From positions 149,297-213,296 of the forward strand of contig NZ_KE384019.1 in the NCBI RefSeq assembly GCF_000423445.1: a stretch of 64,000 nucleotides of DNA. Direction: 5' to 3'. The notes under the pieces are model-generated. The model saw only the letters and a list, made by a program, of their open reading frames with translations. It did no database searches and was not told where the DNA came from. How positions within the stretch are numbered: position 1 is the stretch's first letter; the number at the start of each line of letters is the position of its first letter. The DNA comes from Acidipropionibacterium thoenii DSM 20276. GTDB lineage: Bacteria; Actinomycetota; Actinomycetes; Propionibacteriales; Propionibacteriaceae. Below are positions 36,841-45,231 of the stretch, piece by piece. The translations under genes were made by a program, and so were the position numbers.

Positions 36841-39031
36841 GCCCCAGTACCACCAGACGCTGGGTCGGGCGGGTCAGCGCCACATAGAGCACCCGCACCC
36901 CGCCGGGGGCCTCGGCGACGATGTCATCGGGATCGACCACCAGCGCGGCGTCGTACTCCAGGCCCTTGGCCTGCATCGTGGTCACCGGGATCACCCGGTC
37001 TGCCCATGGTGCCAGCGGCTCGGGGCCGGTCACCAGCTGACGGGCCAGCGCGATGAGGGAGGGCGGGCAGATCACTCCGATGGTGCCGTCCACCTCCTCG
37101 ATGAGCCGCCTGACCTGCGTCACGATCTCGTCGATGAGCCCGTCCCGGGTGGTGTGCGCCAGTACCGGCAGCACCCCGGTCGAGCGCACCGCCTCGGGCA
37201 GATCGGCGTCCGGATAGACGGTGGAGATGACATCGGCCGCCAGATCGAAGACCTCGGCGGGGGAGCGGTAGTTCTTGGTGAGCCGGAAGGTCCTGCGTGG
37301 CGCGTGGCCGGTGAGCTCGGCGACAGCGGCGTCGGTCTCGGCCGGATAGGGGTAGGCCGACTGGGCCGGGTCCCCGACGATCGTCCAGGAGGCCTGCGGG
37401 CCGCGCCGACGCAGCATCCGCCACTGCATCGGGGTGATGTCCTGGGCCTCGTCGACCAGGACATGGGCGAAGGTGTCCTGCGGTTCCTCGTCGGATTCCA
37501 GGTTGCGGGCATCGGAGAGGGTGTCGGCCACCGTGACCAGCTCACCGACGTCCTCACCGCCCTCGATGAAGACCGGCTGGTCGGCCTCGGGCTCGGCGGG
37601 GGTCGGGCCGAGTATGGCCATCAGCTCGTCGAGCAGGGCGATGTCGGCCACCGACCAGTCACGCCAGGCTCGCTCCGTGGGATCGGGGATCGAGGCTGCC
37701 AGCACGGCACGGTCGGCCTCGGTCAGCTCGGCGGCGACCCGGTCGATGACGGCCGGATCGGCCAGCCGGGCCAGCTGGTCGGCAGCACTCATCGGCGGCC
37801 ACCAGGCGTTGAGGAACATCCGGAAGGAGGCCTGCGAGCTGATCATCTCGTCGAAATCCTCACGGGTCAGCTCGTAGGAGGTGACGGTCTCCGGTGAGAT
37901 CTTCGACCACAGCTGATCGCGCAGGGACTGCTTGACGACCTCCAGTCCGCGGTTGTACTTGTTGCGCGCCAGAATCCGCGACCGGGTGCGCGCCAGCGCC
38001 TTGGCCGACAGGGTGAGCACCTCGCCCTTGATCGTGACCCTCAGCAGCAGGGCACCCGGGTCGGGGGTCAGCGGCAGCTCGACCAGCCTCTCCAGGATCG
38101 AGACCATCCTCAGACTGCCCTTGAGGGTGGCTGCCCGGGACTCGTCGAGCCGGTCGGAGCCGTGGTGCAGCACGTCGAGGGCCAGGTCGCCGACCGAGCG
38201 CAGCGTCACCGAGTCCTCGCCCAGGCTCGGCAGCACCCGCTCGATGTAGTTCATGAACACCGCGCTGGGGCCCACCACCAGCACTCCGCCATTCTCCAAC
38301 CGGGCGCGGTGGGTGTACAGCAGGAAGGCCGCCCGGTGCAGGGCGACCACGGTCTTGCCGGTGCCCGGGCCCCCGGCGATGGTGGTGACTCCCTGGTAGG
38401 GGGCCCGGATCGCCGTGTCCTGCTCGGCCTGGATGGTGGCCACGATGGAGTGCATCCGGGTGTCGCGGGCCCGGCTGAGCGCCGCCATCAGTGCGCCCTC
38501 CCCGATCACCGGCAGGTGGTCGGGGTTCTCGGCGTCCAGCAGGTCGTCCTCGATGCCGATCACCTTGTCATCGCGGCAGCGCAGCACTCGGCGCCGGGTG
38601 GCCCCCATCGGGGAGGTGGCGGTGGCGCGGTAGAAGGGTTCGGCGGCAGGCGCACGCCAGTCGATGACCAGCGGTTCGTAGTCGGCGTCGCGGACCCCGA
38701 TCCGACCGATGTGGCGCACCTCCCGGTTGGCCGCCAGATCCAGCCGGCCGAAGACCAGGCCCTCGTGCTCGGAGTCCAGCACTGCCAGACGTCGCGCCGC
38801 ATTGAAGGCGAAGGCGTCGCGCTCGAACATCGCGGTGGCGTCCTCCTCGCGGACCCAGCTGGTCCGGTCGGAGTGGTAGATCTGACGGCTGGCGTCGGCC
38901 AGTCTCTTCGCGGCGTCGGTGTCGGACTTGAGTTGCGCGTACACCAGGTCGACATGGGCCTGTTCGGCGGCGATCTCCTGGATGAGGGGATCTACTGTCC
39001 GGGCCGCAGAGGATTCAGAGGTCAACGACAT
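36767..39031 (-). CDS. helD: HelD, RNA-polymerase-recycling UvrD/Rep-like ATPase
   Basis: 754 residues from MSLTSESSAARTV. The coiled-coil N-terminus (EQAHVDLVYAQLKSDTDAAKRLADA) reaches into RNA polymerase in known structures. Walker A is GGPGTGKTVVALHRAAF, Walker B is LVDEAQDITPMQW, and later motifs are VGDPAQSAYPY, TKNYRSP and MQAKGLEYD. The size and order fit actinobacterial (class II) HelD, which frees stalled polymerase; some homologues protect from rifamycins. No rifamycin-associated element was seen upstream. A GTG at 39055 is an alternative start. Confidence 0.88.
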   Translation of the reverse strand: MSLTSESSAARTVDPLIQEIAAEQAHVDLVYAQLKSDTDAAKRLADASRQIYHSDRTSWVREEDATAMFERDAFAFNAARRLAVLDSEHEGLVFGRLDLAANREVRHIGRIGVRDADYEPLVIDWRAPAAEPFYRATATSPMGATRRRVLRCRDDKVIGIEDDLLDAENPDHLPVIGEGALMAALSRARDTRMHSIVATIQAEQDTAIRAPYQGVTTIAGGPGTGKTVVALHRAAFLLYTHRARLENGGVLVVGPSAVFMNYIERVLPSLGEDSVTLRSVGDLALDVLHHGSDRLDESRAATLKGSLRMVSILERLVELPLTPDPGALLLRVTIKGEVLTLSAKALARTRSRILARNKYNRGLEVVKQSLRDQLWSKISPETVTSYELTREDFDEMISSQASFRMFLNAWWPPMSAADQLARLADPAVIDRVAAELTEADRAVLAASIPDPTERAWRDWSVADIALLDELMAILGPTPAEPEADQPVFIEGGEDVGELVTVADTLSDARNLESDEEPQDTFAHVLVDEAQDITPMQWRMLRRRGPQASWTIVGDPAQSAYPYPAETDAAVAELTGHAPRRTFRLTKNYRSPAEVFDLAADVISTVYPDADLPEAVRSTGVLPVLAHTTRDGLIDEIVTQVRRLIEEVDGTIGVICPPSLIALARQLVTGPEPLAPWADRVIPVTTMQAKGLEYDAALVVDPDDIVAEAPGGVRVLYVALTRPTQRLVVLGLNDPASRASDHEPWSAALWSHGTD

Positions 39032-39116
39032 CGCTCTCGCTTCGGGAAAGGACACTTACGGCCCGCGCGCACGCGGGCTGAGGAAAGAGTTTACGCCTCA
39101 AGGCCAGCGGCGCGGT

Positions 39117-40379
39117 TCATGACCGGGCGCCGGTGGGACCGCGCCGGTGGGCGCTGATCCTGCCGTCGGCACCGACCGCGCGGTTGGTGGGGGAGACGTC
39201 CTCGCCGGTGAGCGCCAGATGTGTCCGGTAGGCCGCCAGCGCCCCGGTGAGCAGTTGCGCCCAGGGCTCGGGCCCGCCGTGGGAGGCCGCGCCGGCGGTC
39301 ATGGTGGGGATCCGGTGGCGCTCGGCCCAGGCCAGGGGAGGACGCCGTGCCCAGGCTCTGACCGTGCTGAGAGCCGGGCCGCGCGTCGGGTCGGGGAGCG
39401 GGTGGGTGTGGTCATGGCTGAGGGTGACGAGCTGGTCACCGTGAGTCCACCGCCAGGTGGTCACCGGGCCGTCGGGGGTGTGGACGATGCGTTCCTGGAT
39501 GCCTTCGAGGCGCTGTCCTGCGGAGGGTTCGACGATCCGGGTGCAGGTCGGGGCCCGGTAGGGGGTCCGGTGTTCGAGGACTCGATGCCAGCTGGTCACG
39601 GCCTCGGTGTCGATGGCCACGTCAGGGCGCACTGTCGGTTCAGTGACGACCGCGATGCCGAGTCTGGCCGCCCGGGCGTCGAGCAGGTCCAGCAGGGGCT
39701 GGAGATCGGTCGGACCCTCGGGGCCGAGCAGCTGCCAGCGCCCGAAGACTCTGATGACCGCCAGATCGGCGGCCAGCAGCCACGCTCCGGAGCCCTTCGC
39801 GGTGCCTCCTGCTGTCGGCCCCAGGTCGGTCAGCGCGGCGGCCAGCAGGGGTGGCAGCCCGCCAGCGGCCCCCGACAAGGTCGGTCGAGCTCGCAGTATC
39901 GCCGGCAGCCCGCGGAGTCGTGGCCTGGAGGTGAGGGGCCGCTCCAGGCCGAGAGTCCGCCTCGCCCGCCAGACCTCGTCGGCCTCGTCGAGCAGATCCC
40001 GCCACCTGATGGCCGCGGCCTGGCCGTAGGTCTGGCGGATGGCCGCCAACTGTGCGGCCCGTTCGGTCGGCAGGTTCAGGGTGGCGTCTGCCATCGTGTG
40101 TTCCTGGCCGGGCGCCTCGACCAGTTCGACTCCGCAGCCGGTCAGCTCGGCGTCCATGCTGCGCCCCGACTTGGCGAACAGGTCGCGCCAGGCCGAGGGG
40201 AGCTCCAGAACAGGTGACAGCTCGGCGGCCAGCGGGTGCGCGGCGTCCCTCCGCCAGCGCCTGTCCGATGAGACCAGTTCCACGCAATGGCCCATTCGCG
40301 CGAGCCGCAACGCGGCGGCCAGGGCGACGAGTCCGTCGCCCCGCACGGCGACGCGGAACTGTGGTTGCGAGGGTGGCAC
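39117..40379 (-). CDS. FAD-dependent-oxidoreductase-like protein, degenerate
   Basis: 420 residues from a GTG. The N-terminus VAVRGDGLVALAAALRLARMGHCVELV is a Rossmann beta-alpha-beta with a Gly-x-Gly dinucleotide motif, like phytoene desaturase-type oxidases. A C-terminal THGDQLVTLSHDHTHPLP and TAGAASHGGPEPWAQLLTGALAAY resemble the FAD-closing GG motif region. Catalytic role unknown. CACAAT lies 6 nt before the GTG. It sits 86 bases upstream of helD on the same strand. Confidence 0.65.
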   Translation of the reverse strand: MPPSQPQFRVAVRGDGLVALAAALRLARMGHCVELVSSDRRWRRDAAHPLAAELSPVLELPSAWRDLFAKSGRSMDAELTGCGVELVEAPGQEHTMADATLNLPTERAAQLAAIRQTYGQAAAIRWRDLLDEADEVWRARRTLGLERPLTSRPRLRGLPAILRARPTLSGAAGGLPPLLAAALTDLGPTAGGTAKGSGAWLLAADLAVIRVFGRWQLLGPEGPTDLQPLLDLLDARAARLGIAVVTEPTVRPDVAIDTEAVTSWHRVLEHRTPYRAPTCTRIVEPSAGQRLEGIQERIVHTPDGPVTTWRWTHGDQLVTLSHDHTHPLPDPTRGPALSTVRAWARRPPLAWAERHRIPTMTAGAASHGGPEPWAQLLTGALAAYRTHLALTGEDVSPTNRAVGADGRISAHRRGPTGARS

Positions 40380-40459
40380 CAGTCCATTGTGCCGATGCTG
40401 CGGGCTGCCGCGCGGATGACGGGCACAGTTGTGAGATAGCTCTCAGCGAAGGGCTATTT

Positions 40460-40499
40460 GTCTCTTTATCTGAGACGAGATATTGGTATATGAGACCAA
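40460..40499 (+). promoter_or_regulatory. two tandem inverted repeats, operator/promoter region
   Basis: GTCTC-N7-GAGAC (40460-40476) and TTGGT-N7-ACCAA (40483-40499), with centres 23 bases apart. TGAGAC recurs at 40471 and 40491, exactly 20 apart. A possible promoter is TTGTCT (40458-40463), 17 nt, TATTGG (40481). The region is AT-rich against its surroundings. A repressor or activator site for the ABC importer is likely. Confidence 0.5.
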
Positions 40500-40539
40500 A
40501 TTGTGCATGCCAAATGGTCCGACCTACCTTCTACCTTGG

Positions 40540-40702
40540 CTCTCACCGATGGGGGTCATCGTTGAGAGGAATGCCGGGAGATGGCTGAGCACACCGAAGC
40601 AGCACGCCGCCCAATGAGGGCTCGCGTGATCTGTATGTGCTGCCGTCCCCGCTGAGAATCCGTCGACCGGCTCGGTGCCGGTCGCAGATGGACCACTGGT
40701 CC
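40540..40702 (+). other. structured 5' leader of the ABC importer operon
   Basis: Three hairpins in the roughly 300-nt leader: CTCTCA-c-CGATG / CATCG-t-TGAGAG (40540-40568, loop GGGGT), CGACCGG-N7-CCGGTCG (40664-40684) and GGACCA-c-TGGTCC (40690-40702). It does not match the TPP, SAM or cobalamin riboswitch cores as I know them. The 40380-40795 gap holds no credible gene. Confidence 0.4.
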
Positions 40703-40795
40703 GTCCTCCCGAAACTTTCAGAAACATCGGCGCAGCTGCGGGCGCTCTGACGTCGCGGCGCGCTGGAAGACGCACTTTCACCAGGAGTAGTTGAC

Positions 40796-41929
40796 ATGTC
40801 ATATAAAAGTCCGGATGATTCCGCCTCCGCCGATCCCGGACAGCCCCCGACGGTGCTTCCGTCCGGTGCTGTGCTGGCTGACGAGGGCATCGAGCAGCAA
40901 CCACGCGGAGTCAGCCGCCGCACTCTCATCACCGGGGTCGCGGCTGCCGCACTGGGCGGCCTGGTGGTCGGTGGCGCCGTGGGCGGCCTGATCGGGCGCT
41001 CGAGTGGACAGCGGGCGGGATCGGCGAGTCAGAACCGTCCGCTGTCGATCATCTACGGCGGGGACGTCTGCGACGCGCCATCGATCGTGGCCAAGGAGAA
41101 GGGATTCTTCACCGAGGCCGGACTGGATGTCACCCTGCACCGCACGGTCGGTGACGAGGACATCAAGGCAGCGGTCGGTTCCGGGCAGTACGACGCATCC
41201 TCGGGGATCTTCTACTCCTGGCTCAAGCCGGTGGAGGAGGGCCAGAACGTGAAATTCGTGGCCGGGCTGCACGCCGGCTGCCTGAGGCTCGTGGTGCCCA
41301 AGACCTTCAAAGGCGAGGTGGCCGCCCTCAAGGGGGCCACGATCGGGATCCCCAGCCTGTCCTCCAGCGCCACGATGTTCTTCTCGATGGATCTGCTGGA
41401 CGCCGGCATCAACCCCCTTCCGGAGGCCAAGCAGGTCAACTGGAAGGTGCTGGACCCCTCCACCCTGGCCGACGCCCTGAGGCGCGGTCAGGTGGACGCG
41501 ATCGCCACCTCGGACCCGATCGCCTACCGTCCCGTCCTGGACGGCTACGGAGTCGAGCTGGCCAGCAACATGAGTGGGATGAACAAGCAGGCCTACTGCT
41601 GCTGCACCGCGCTCAACGGTGACCTGGTCAAGAACGAGGAGCCGTTGGCGCGCAAACTCATCGAGGCCTGGGCCCGCGGGTCGCGCTACGTGGCCGGCCA
41701 TGAGGAGGAGGTGGCTCGCATCGAGGTCGACAAGAAGTACGTCGCCGGCGATGTCGCGACCATCACCAAGCTCCTCCAGGGCTATGTCTGGAAGCCGTCG
41801 GTCACGCGGTTGAAGGCCTCCCTGCTGCCCGGAATCGAGAAGTTCAAGAAGACCGGCTATCTGGGTTCCTCCGCCGATCCGCAGCAGCTGGCGGATCAGG
41901 CGTTCCGGACACTCGGCATCAACTGGTGA
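40796..41929 (+). CDS. Tat-exported ABC substrate-binding protein, SsuA/NMT1-like, with Cys triplet
   Basis: 377 residues; AGGAG 8 nt before the ATG. A long N-terminus leads to a twin-arginine signal, SRRTLITGVAAAALGGLVVGG (about 42-62). The NMT1/SsuA-like fold begins SIIYGGDVCDAPSIVAKEKGFF and has ALKGATIGIPSLSSSATMF. YCCCTALNGDLV places three Cys at 268-270. Ligand unknown: sulfonate, nitrate/cyanate and pyrimidine-precursor binders share the fold. First gene of a three-gene importer; its stop overlaps the permease start. Confidence 0.82.
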   Translation: MSYKSPDDSASADPGQPPTVLPSGAVLADEGIEQQPRGVSRRTLITGVAAAALGGLVVGGAVGGLIGRSSGQRAGSASQNRPLSIIYGGDVCDAPSIVAKEKGFFTEAGLDVTLHRTVGDEDIKAAVGSGQYDASSGIFYSWLKPVEEGQNVKFVAGLHAGCLRLVVPKTFKGEVAALKGATIGIPSLSSSATMFFSMDLLDAGINPLPEAKQVNWKVLDPSTLADALRRGQVDAIATSDPIAYRPVLDGYGVELASNMSGMNKQAYCCCTALNGDLVKNEEPLARKLIEAWARGSRYVAGHEEEVARIEVDKKYVAGDVATITKLLQGYVWKPSVTRLKASLLPGIEKFKKTGYLGSSADPQQLADQAFRTLGINW

Positions 41930-43041
41930 GAACGAGGATGGTGAGTGCCGTGTCGGCAATGACGGATGCCGGGTCCCCGAGCGTCGCGCGTGCCCGGACG
42001 ACCCGCCAGCGCGACAGCCTGCTGGCCGCCGATCCGCGCATTCTTGCGGGCCTGAGAGGCCGGTACGAGGAGCGGACGGCGAGCCCGCGCACGGTGGCGG
42101 TCGTGATCGCCGCGTGGTTGGCGACGACCCTGGTGATCTGGCTCGTCCCGGACACCGACTCCTATCAGGTCCATGGCCAGCCGGCGGTGGTGCTTCTCAC
42201 CGCCGCGGTGACGCTGGCGCTGGCGCTCTGCTGGCTGGTCGCCCGCCGGCCGGATGGGCCGCGGGGGCTGCGGGTCTCGCGCTGGTTGGCACGCTGGGCC
42301 AGATGGTGGATCGCGGTGGCTGCGGTGACCCTGCTGTGGGATCTCACCACTGCGAAGACCGGATGGGGCAAGCCGCCCTATCTGCCGCCGCCGGGGCAGC
42401 TGCTCACCGAGGCCTGGGCCGACCGGGTGCTGCTCGGTTCCTCGATCGCGCACTCGGCGGGGCTGCTCGGGCTGGGCCTGCTGATCGGGGGAGTCACCGG
42501 CCTGACGACCGGCCTGTGGATGGGCTGGTCGCGGCAGGCGGGGTACTGGCTGAACCCGATCGTGAAGTACATCGGGCCGGTGCCCACCCTGGCGTGGATT
42601 CCGATCGTCTTCATCGCATTCCCCAACACCTTCTGGGCGGCGGTCTTCCTCGTCTCGCTGACTGTCTGGTTCCCGATGACGGTGCTGACCAATGCCGGCA
42701 TCCGGTCGGTGCCCAAGGCCTACTTCGATGTCTGCCAGACGCTGGGCGCCTCCCCGAAGTTCCTGGTGCTCAAGGTCTCCCTGCCGGCGGCACTGCCGAA
42801 TATCTTCACCGGCATCTTCATGGCCCTTCCGACGGCCTTCGTCACGCTGACGATCGCAGAGACGCTGGGGGTCAACTCAGGCCTCGGCTGGTACATCAAC
42901 TGGAAGAAGGGGTGGAGCGCCTACCCGGCGATGTATGCGGCGATCGTCGTGATGGTGATCTTCTGCGGCACCCTGCTGACTCTCGAACTGGCCATCAGGA
43001 ACCGCGTCCTGGCATGGCAGAAGGATCTGACGAGATGGTGA
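41926..43041 (+). CDS. ABC importer permease, SsuC-like
   Basis: 371 residues from a GTG overlapping the upstream stop (GTGA). The C-terminal 250 residues are a standard SsuC/TauC permease, starting YLPPPGQLLTEAW, with the ATPase-contact loop SVPKAYFDVCQTLGASPKFLVLKVSLPAALP. About 110 extra N-terminal residues hold two more membrane helices (about 54-75 and 86-106), longer than the usual 250-280-residue permease. Overlaps the ATPase gene by 7 bases. Confidence 0.88.
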   Translation: MRTRMVSAVSAMTDAGSPSVARARTTRQRDSLLAADPRILAGLRGRYEERTASPRTVAVVIAAWLATTLVIWLVPDTDSYQVHGQPAVVLLTAAVTLALALCWLVARRPDGPRGLRVSRWLARWARWWIAVAAVTLLWDLTTAKTGWGKPPYLPPPGQLLTEAWADRVLLGSSIAHSAGLLGLGLLIGGVTGLTTGLWMGWSRQAGYWLNPIVKYIGPVPTLAWIPIVFIAFPNTFWAAVFLVSLTVWFPMTVLTNAGIRSVPKAYFDVCQTLGASPKFLVLKVSLPAALPNIFTGIFMALPTAFVTLTIAETLGVNSGLGWYINWKKGWSAYPAMYAAIVVMVIFCGTLLTLELAIRNRVLAWQKDLTRW

Positions 43042-43817
43042 CCGAGGCCCTAGCAGGTAAGACCACCAACACCCGTGGTGCCATTGATCTGCTCGACATC
43101 AGCCAGGCGTTCCTCAGTCATGGGAAGCCGCTGCCGGTGCTCGACCGGGTCAGCCTGTCTGTCCAGCCCGGCAGCTTCGTGAGTCTGGTCGGGCCCTCCG
43201 GGTCCGGAAAGTCCACCCTGCTGAGGTTGGCGGCCGGACTCGACAGGCCGCTGACCGGCAGGATCTACGTTGACGGCCACCAGGTCACCGGTCCCGATCC
43301 CTCGCGTGGCCTGGTCTTCCAGGACCCGACACTGCTGCCCTGGCTCACGGTGGCGCAGAACATCGGGCTGGGGCCCCAAGTCCAGGGTCACGGAGATGAT
43401 CCGATCTGGCGCAGCCGCGTCGAGTCGATGATCGAACTCGTCGGGTTGGAGGCTTTCAGTGAGGCCCTGCCCGCCGAGTTGTCCGGGGGAATGGCCCAGC
43501 GCGCGTCGCTGGCCCGCGCTCTGGTGACCCGTCCCGAGATCCTGCTGCTCGACGAACCGCTGGGGAAGCTCGATGCCCTCACCCGGTCCACCCTCCAGGC
43601 CGAGATCGATCAGTTGTGGCACCGTCAGGGATTCACCGCGCTGATGGTGACCCACGACGTCGAGGAGGCGCTGCTGCTGTCCGACCGGATCGTCGTCTTC
43701 TCCGCCAGGCCGGCTCGGGTGCTGGAGGACCTCACCATCGCCCTACCCAGGCCCAGGACCCGGGATGCCCCGGAGTTCCGCCAGTTGCGACGTGACATTC
43801 TCGGCCTGCTGTCCTGA
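43035..43817 (+). CDS. ABC importer ATP-binding protein, SsuB-like
   Basis: 260 residues from the ATG at 43035, inside the permease end; a GTG at 43038 is possible. Walker A GPSGSGKSTLL, Q-loop VFQDPTLLPWL, signature LSGGMAQRASLARAL, Walker B ILLLDEPLGKLD and the switch His in VTHDVEEALLL are intact. It energises the preceding permease. The frame is open far upstream, across the permease gene, but that part is a shadow. Confidence 0.93.
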   Translation: MVTEALAGKTTNTRGAIDLLDISQAFLSHGKPLPVLDRVSLSVQPGSFVSLVGPSGSGKSTLLRLAAGLDRPLTGRIYVDGHQVTGPDPSRGLVFQDPTLLPWLTVAQNIGLGPQVQGHGDDPIWRSRVESMIELVGLEAFSEALPAELSGGMAQRASLARALVTRPEILLLDEPLGKLDALTRSTLQAEIDQLWHRQGFTALMVTHDVEEALLLSDRIVVFSARPARVLEDLTIALPRPRTRDAPEFRQLRRDILGLLS

Positions 43818-43869
43818 TCGGGACCGGACCAGGGGTGGCACGCACTGCCGGCCGTGATATGAGTCGCAG

Positions 43870-44577
43870 GTGACCACTGACCCGATCGTCTGTCTGCACG
43901 GCATCACCAGTTCCCACACCACCTGGGGTGGCCTGGTGCTGGCCACCAAGCCGCTCGGCAATGACCCGTACTGCCCCACCCTGCTCGGTCACGGACCGGT
44001 GGGCAGACGGCGGAAGATGGCCGGCTACTCTCTGGAGGCATTCGTGGCCGATGTGATGGCCCAGATCAACCGGGCCGGTCTGGACCGCTTCCAGCTGGTG
44101 GGCCACTCCTTGGGAGCCCATCTCGCCAGCATGATCGCCGAGCGCTTCCCCGAGAGGATCACCCGCCTGGTGCTCGAGGAGCTGCCGGTCCCGGCCCGTT
44201 CCCGTCGCGACCCCGGCCCCGTCTACCACCGCTGGTCGGGCCTCCTCATCAAGATCGGAGCACTGAGAGGCTACAAGGACTACGACCCCGTGATGGTCTC
44301 CCGAGTGCTCGACCAGCTCGGCTCCCCGCGACCCGAGTGGTGGCAGCAGCTGCCCAGGCTCACCATGCCGGTGCTGATGATTGGCGGAGGGCCGAGCTCC
44401 TACCTCGACCAGAGACGTTTCCAGATGGTCGCCGATGAGCTGCCCGACGCCCGGCTGATCGAGATCGATGGAGGCCACCGGGTGCACATCACGCGCAGTG
44501 ATGAGTTCCTGGCGCAGGTGGTGCCCTTCCTGATGGCTGACGCTCCCACGCCCTTGGAACATGAGTTGAGCGACTAA
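43870..44577 (+). CDS. alpha/beta hydrolase
   Basis: 235 residues from a GTG. Oxyanion region CLHGITSSHTTWGG, nucleophile elbow VGHSLGAHLAS (catalytic Ser), and the catalytic His in IDGGHRVHITRSDEF. The cap region is short. Substrate unknown. It lies 52 bases after the ABC importer, possibly in the same transcript. Its stop codon is in the loop of the HAIR repeat that controls hsp20. Confidence 0.83.
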   Translation: MTTDPIVCLHGITSSHTTWGGLVLATKPLGNDPYCPTLLGHGPVGRRRKMAGYSLEAFVADVMAQINRAGLDRFQLVGHSLGAHLASMIAERFPERITRLVLEELPVPARSRRDPGPVYHRWSGLLIKIGALRGYKDYDPVMVSRVLDQLGSPRPEWWQQLPRLTMPVLMIGGGPSSYLDQRRFQMVADELPDARLIEIDGGHRVHITRSDEFLAQVVPFLMADAPTPLEHELSD

Positions 44578-44587
44578 CGCTCAACTC
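44563..44587. promoter_or_regulatory. HAIR-type operator (HspR site)
   Basis: GAGTTGAGC-N7-GCTCAACTC: perfect 9-bp arms. The core TTGAG-N9-CTCAA is that of the HspR-associated inverted repeat (consensus CTTGAGT-N7-ACTCAAG). It ends 3 bases before the -35 of hsp20. Confidence 0.72.
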
Positions 44588-44590
44588 TTG

Positions 44591-44619
44591 TTGAATATCC
44601 AAGGAGGGGTGTCTAAAGT
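44591..44619 (+). promoter_or_regulatory. hsp20 promoter
   Basis: TTGAAT, 17 nt, TAAAGT. It gives a leader of about 85 nt, which also holds a CTCAAG half-site near 44633. Confidence 0.6.
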
Positions 44620-44712
44620 TAAGTCCATGAGGCTCAAGGAGCCGAGGGTGGAGGTCAGAGATGGCCGCCCGCCCTTCCAGACAACTGACACCACACATAG
44701 AGGATGATCACG

Positions 44713-45159
44713 ATGGCACGTAGCTTTGATCCCTTCAGCGAGATGGATCGCCTGTTCTCCGGGGCCTCCCGGACCCCTGCATCGGTCGCCATGCCGATGG
44801 ACCTGTACCGCAACGACGACTCCTATGTCGCCGAGATCGATCTGCCCGGGGTGGACCCGGCCAGCATCGACATCGACATCGATGGCCAGACCCTCACCAT
44901 CCGCGCGGAGCGCAGCTCGCACGCTGATGAGCAGTCCCAGTGGCTGACCCGCGAGCGCGCGGCGGGCACCTTCGCCCGTCAGCTCACCCTGGGCAATGGT
45001 CTGGCGACCGACAGGATCGGCGCCGATTACTCCGACGGCGTGCTGCGCCTGACGATCCCGGTGGCCGAGACGGCCAAGCCGCGCAAGATCGAGGTGCGCC
45101 ACAGTGAGGCTGGCACCACGGTCTCCAGCACCACTGAGAAGGCCGGCGTCGAGGCCTGA
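44713..45159 (+). CDS. hsp20: Hsp20/alpha-crystallin small heat-shock protein
   Basis: 148 residues from MARSFDPFSEMDRLF; AGAGG 9 nt upstream supports 44713 over the ATG at 44704. The alpha-crystallin domain runs from PMDLYRNDDSYVAEIDLPGVD to GVLRLTIPVAE, with a Ser/Thr/Glu-rich tail. It holds unfolding proteins. The HAIR repeat and promoter upstream indicate HspR repression and heat induction. Confidence 0.93.
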   Translation: MARSFDPFSEMDRLFSGASRTPASVAMPMDLYRNDDSYVAEIDLPGVDPASIDIDIDGQTLTIRAERSSHADEQSQWLTRERAAGTFARQLTLGNGLATDRIGADYSDGVLRLTIPVAETAKPRKIEVRHSEAGTTVSSTTEKAGVEA

Positions 45160-45194
45160 TCCGGGCTGCTGTCCGCTGCGAGTCCAAGGACACA

Positions 45195-45226
45195 CGCCGC
45201 CCGCCCCTGATCAGGGGCGGGCGGCG
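45195..45226. terminator. bidirectional terminator, hsp20/gntK
   Basis: A perfect 16-bp palindrome CGCCGCCCGCCCCTGA with its complement, between two converging genes. Confidence 0.8.
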
Positions 45227-45231
45227 TCGCG

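Noticed and set aside
39032-39116. Rifamycin-associated element upstream of helD
   Set aside because: Only a short GC hairpin (CCCGCG...CGCGGG) is there; the 19-bp RAE palindrome is not present.
40640-40700. TPP riboswitch suggested by CTGAGA at 40652 upstream of an NMT1-like transporter
   Set aside because: The required downstream core (GAACCTGA and the P4/P5 region) is absent.
42114-43034. Long N-terminal extension of the ABC ATP-binding protein
   Set aside because: The frame is open across the permease gene but has no domain and the wrong composition; the ATPase starts at 43035.
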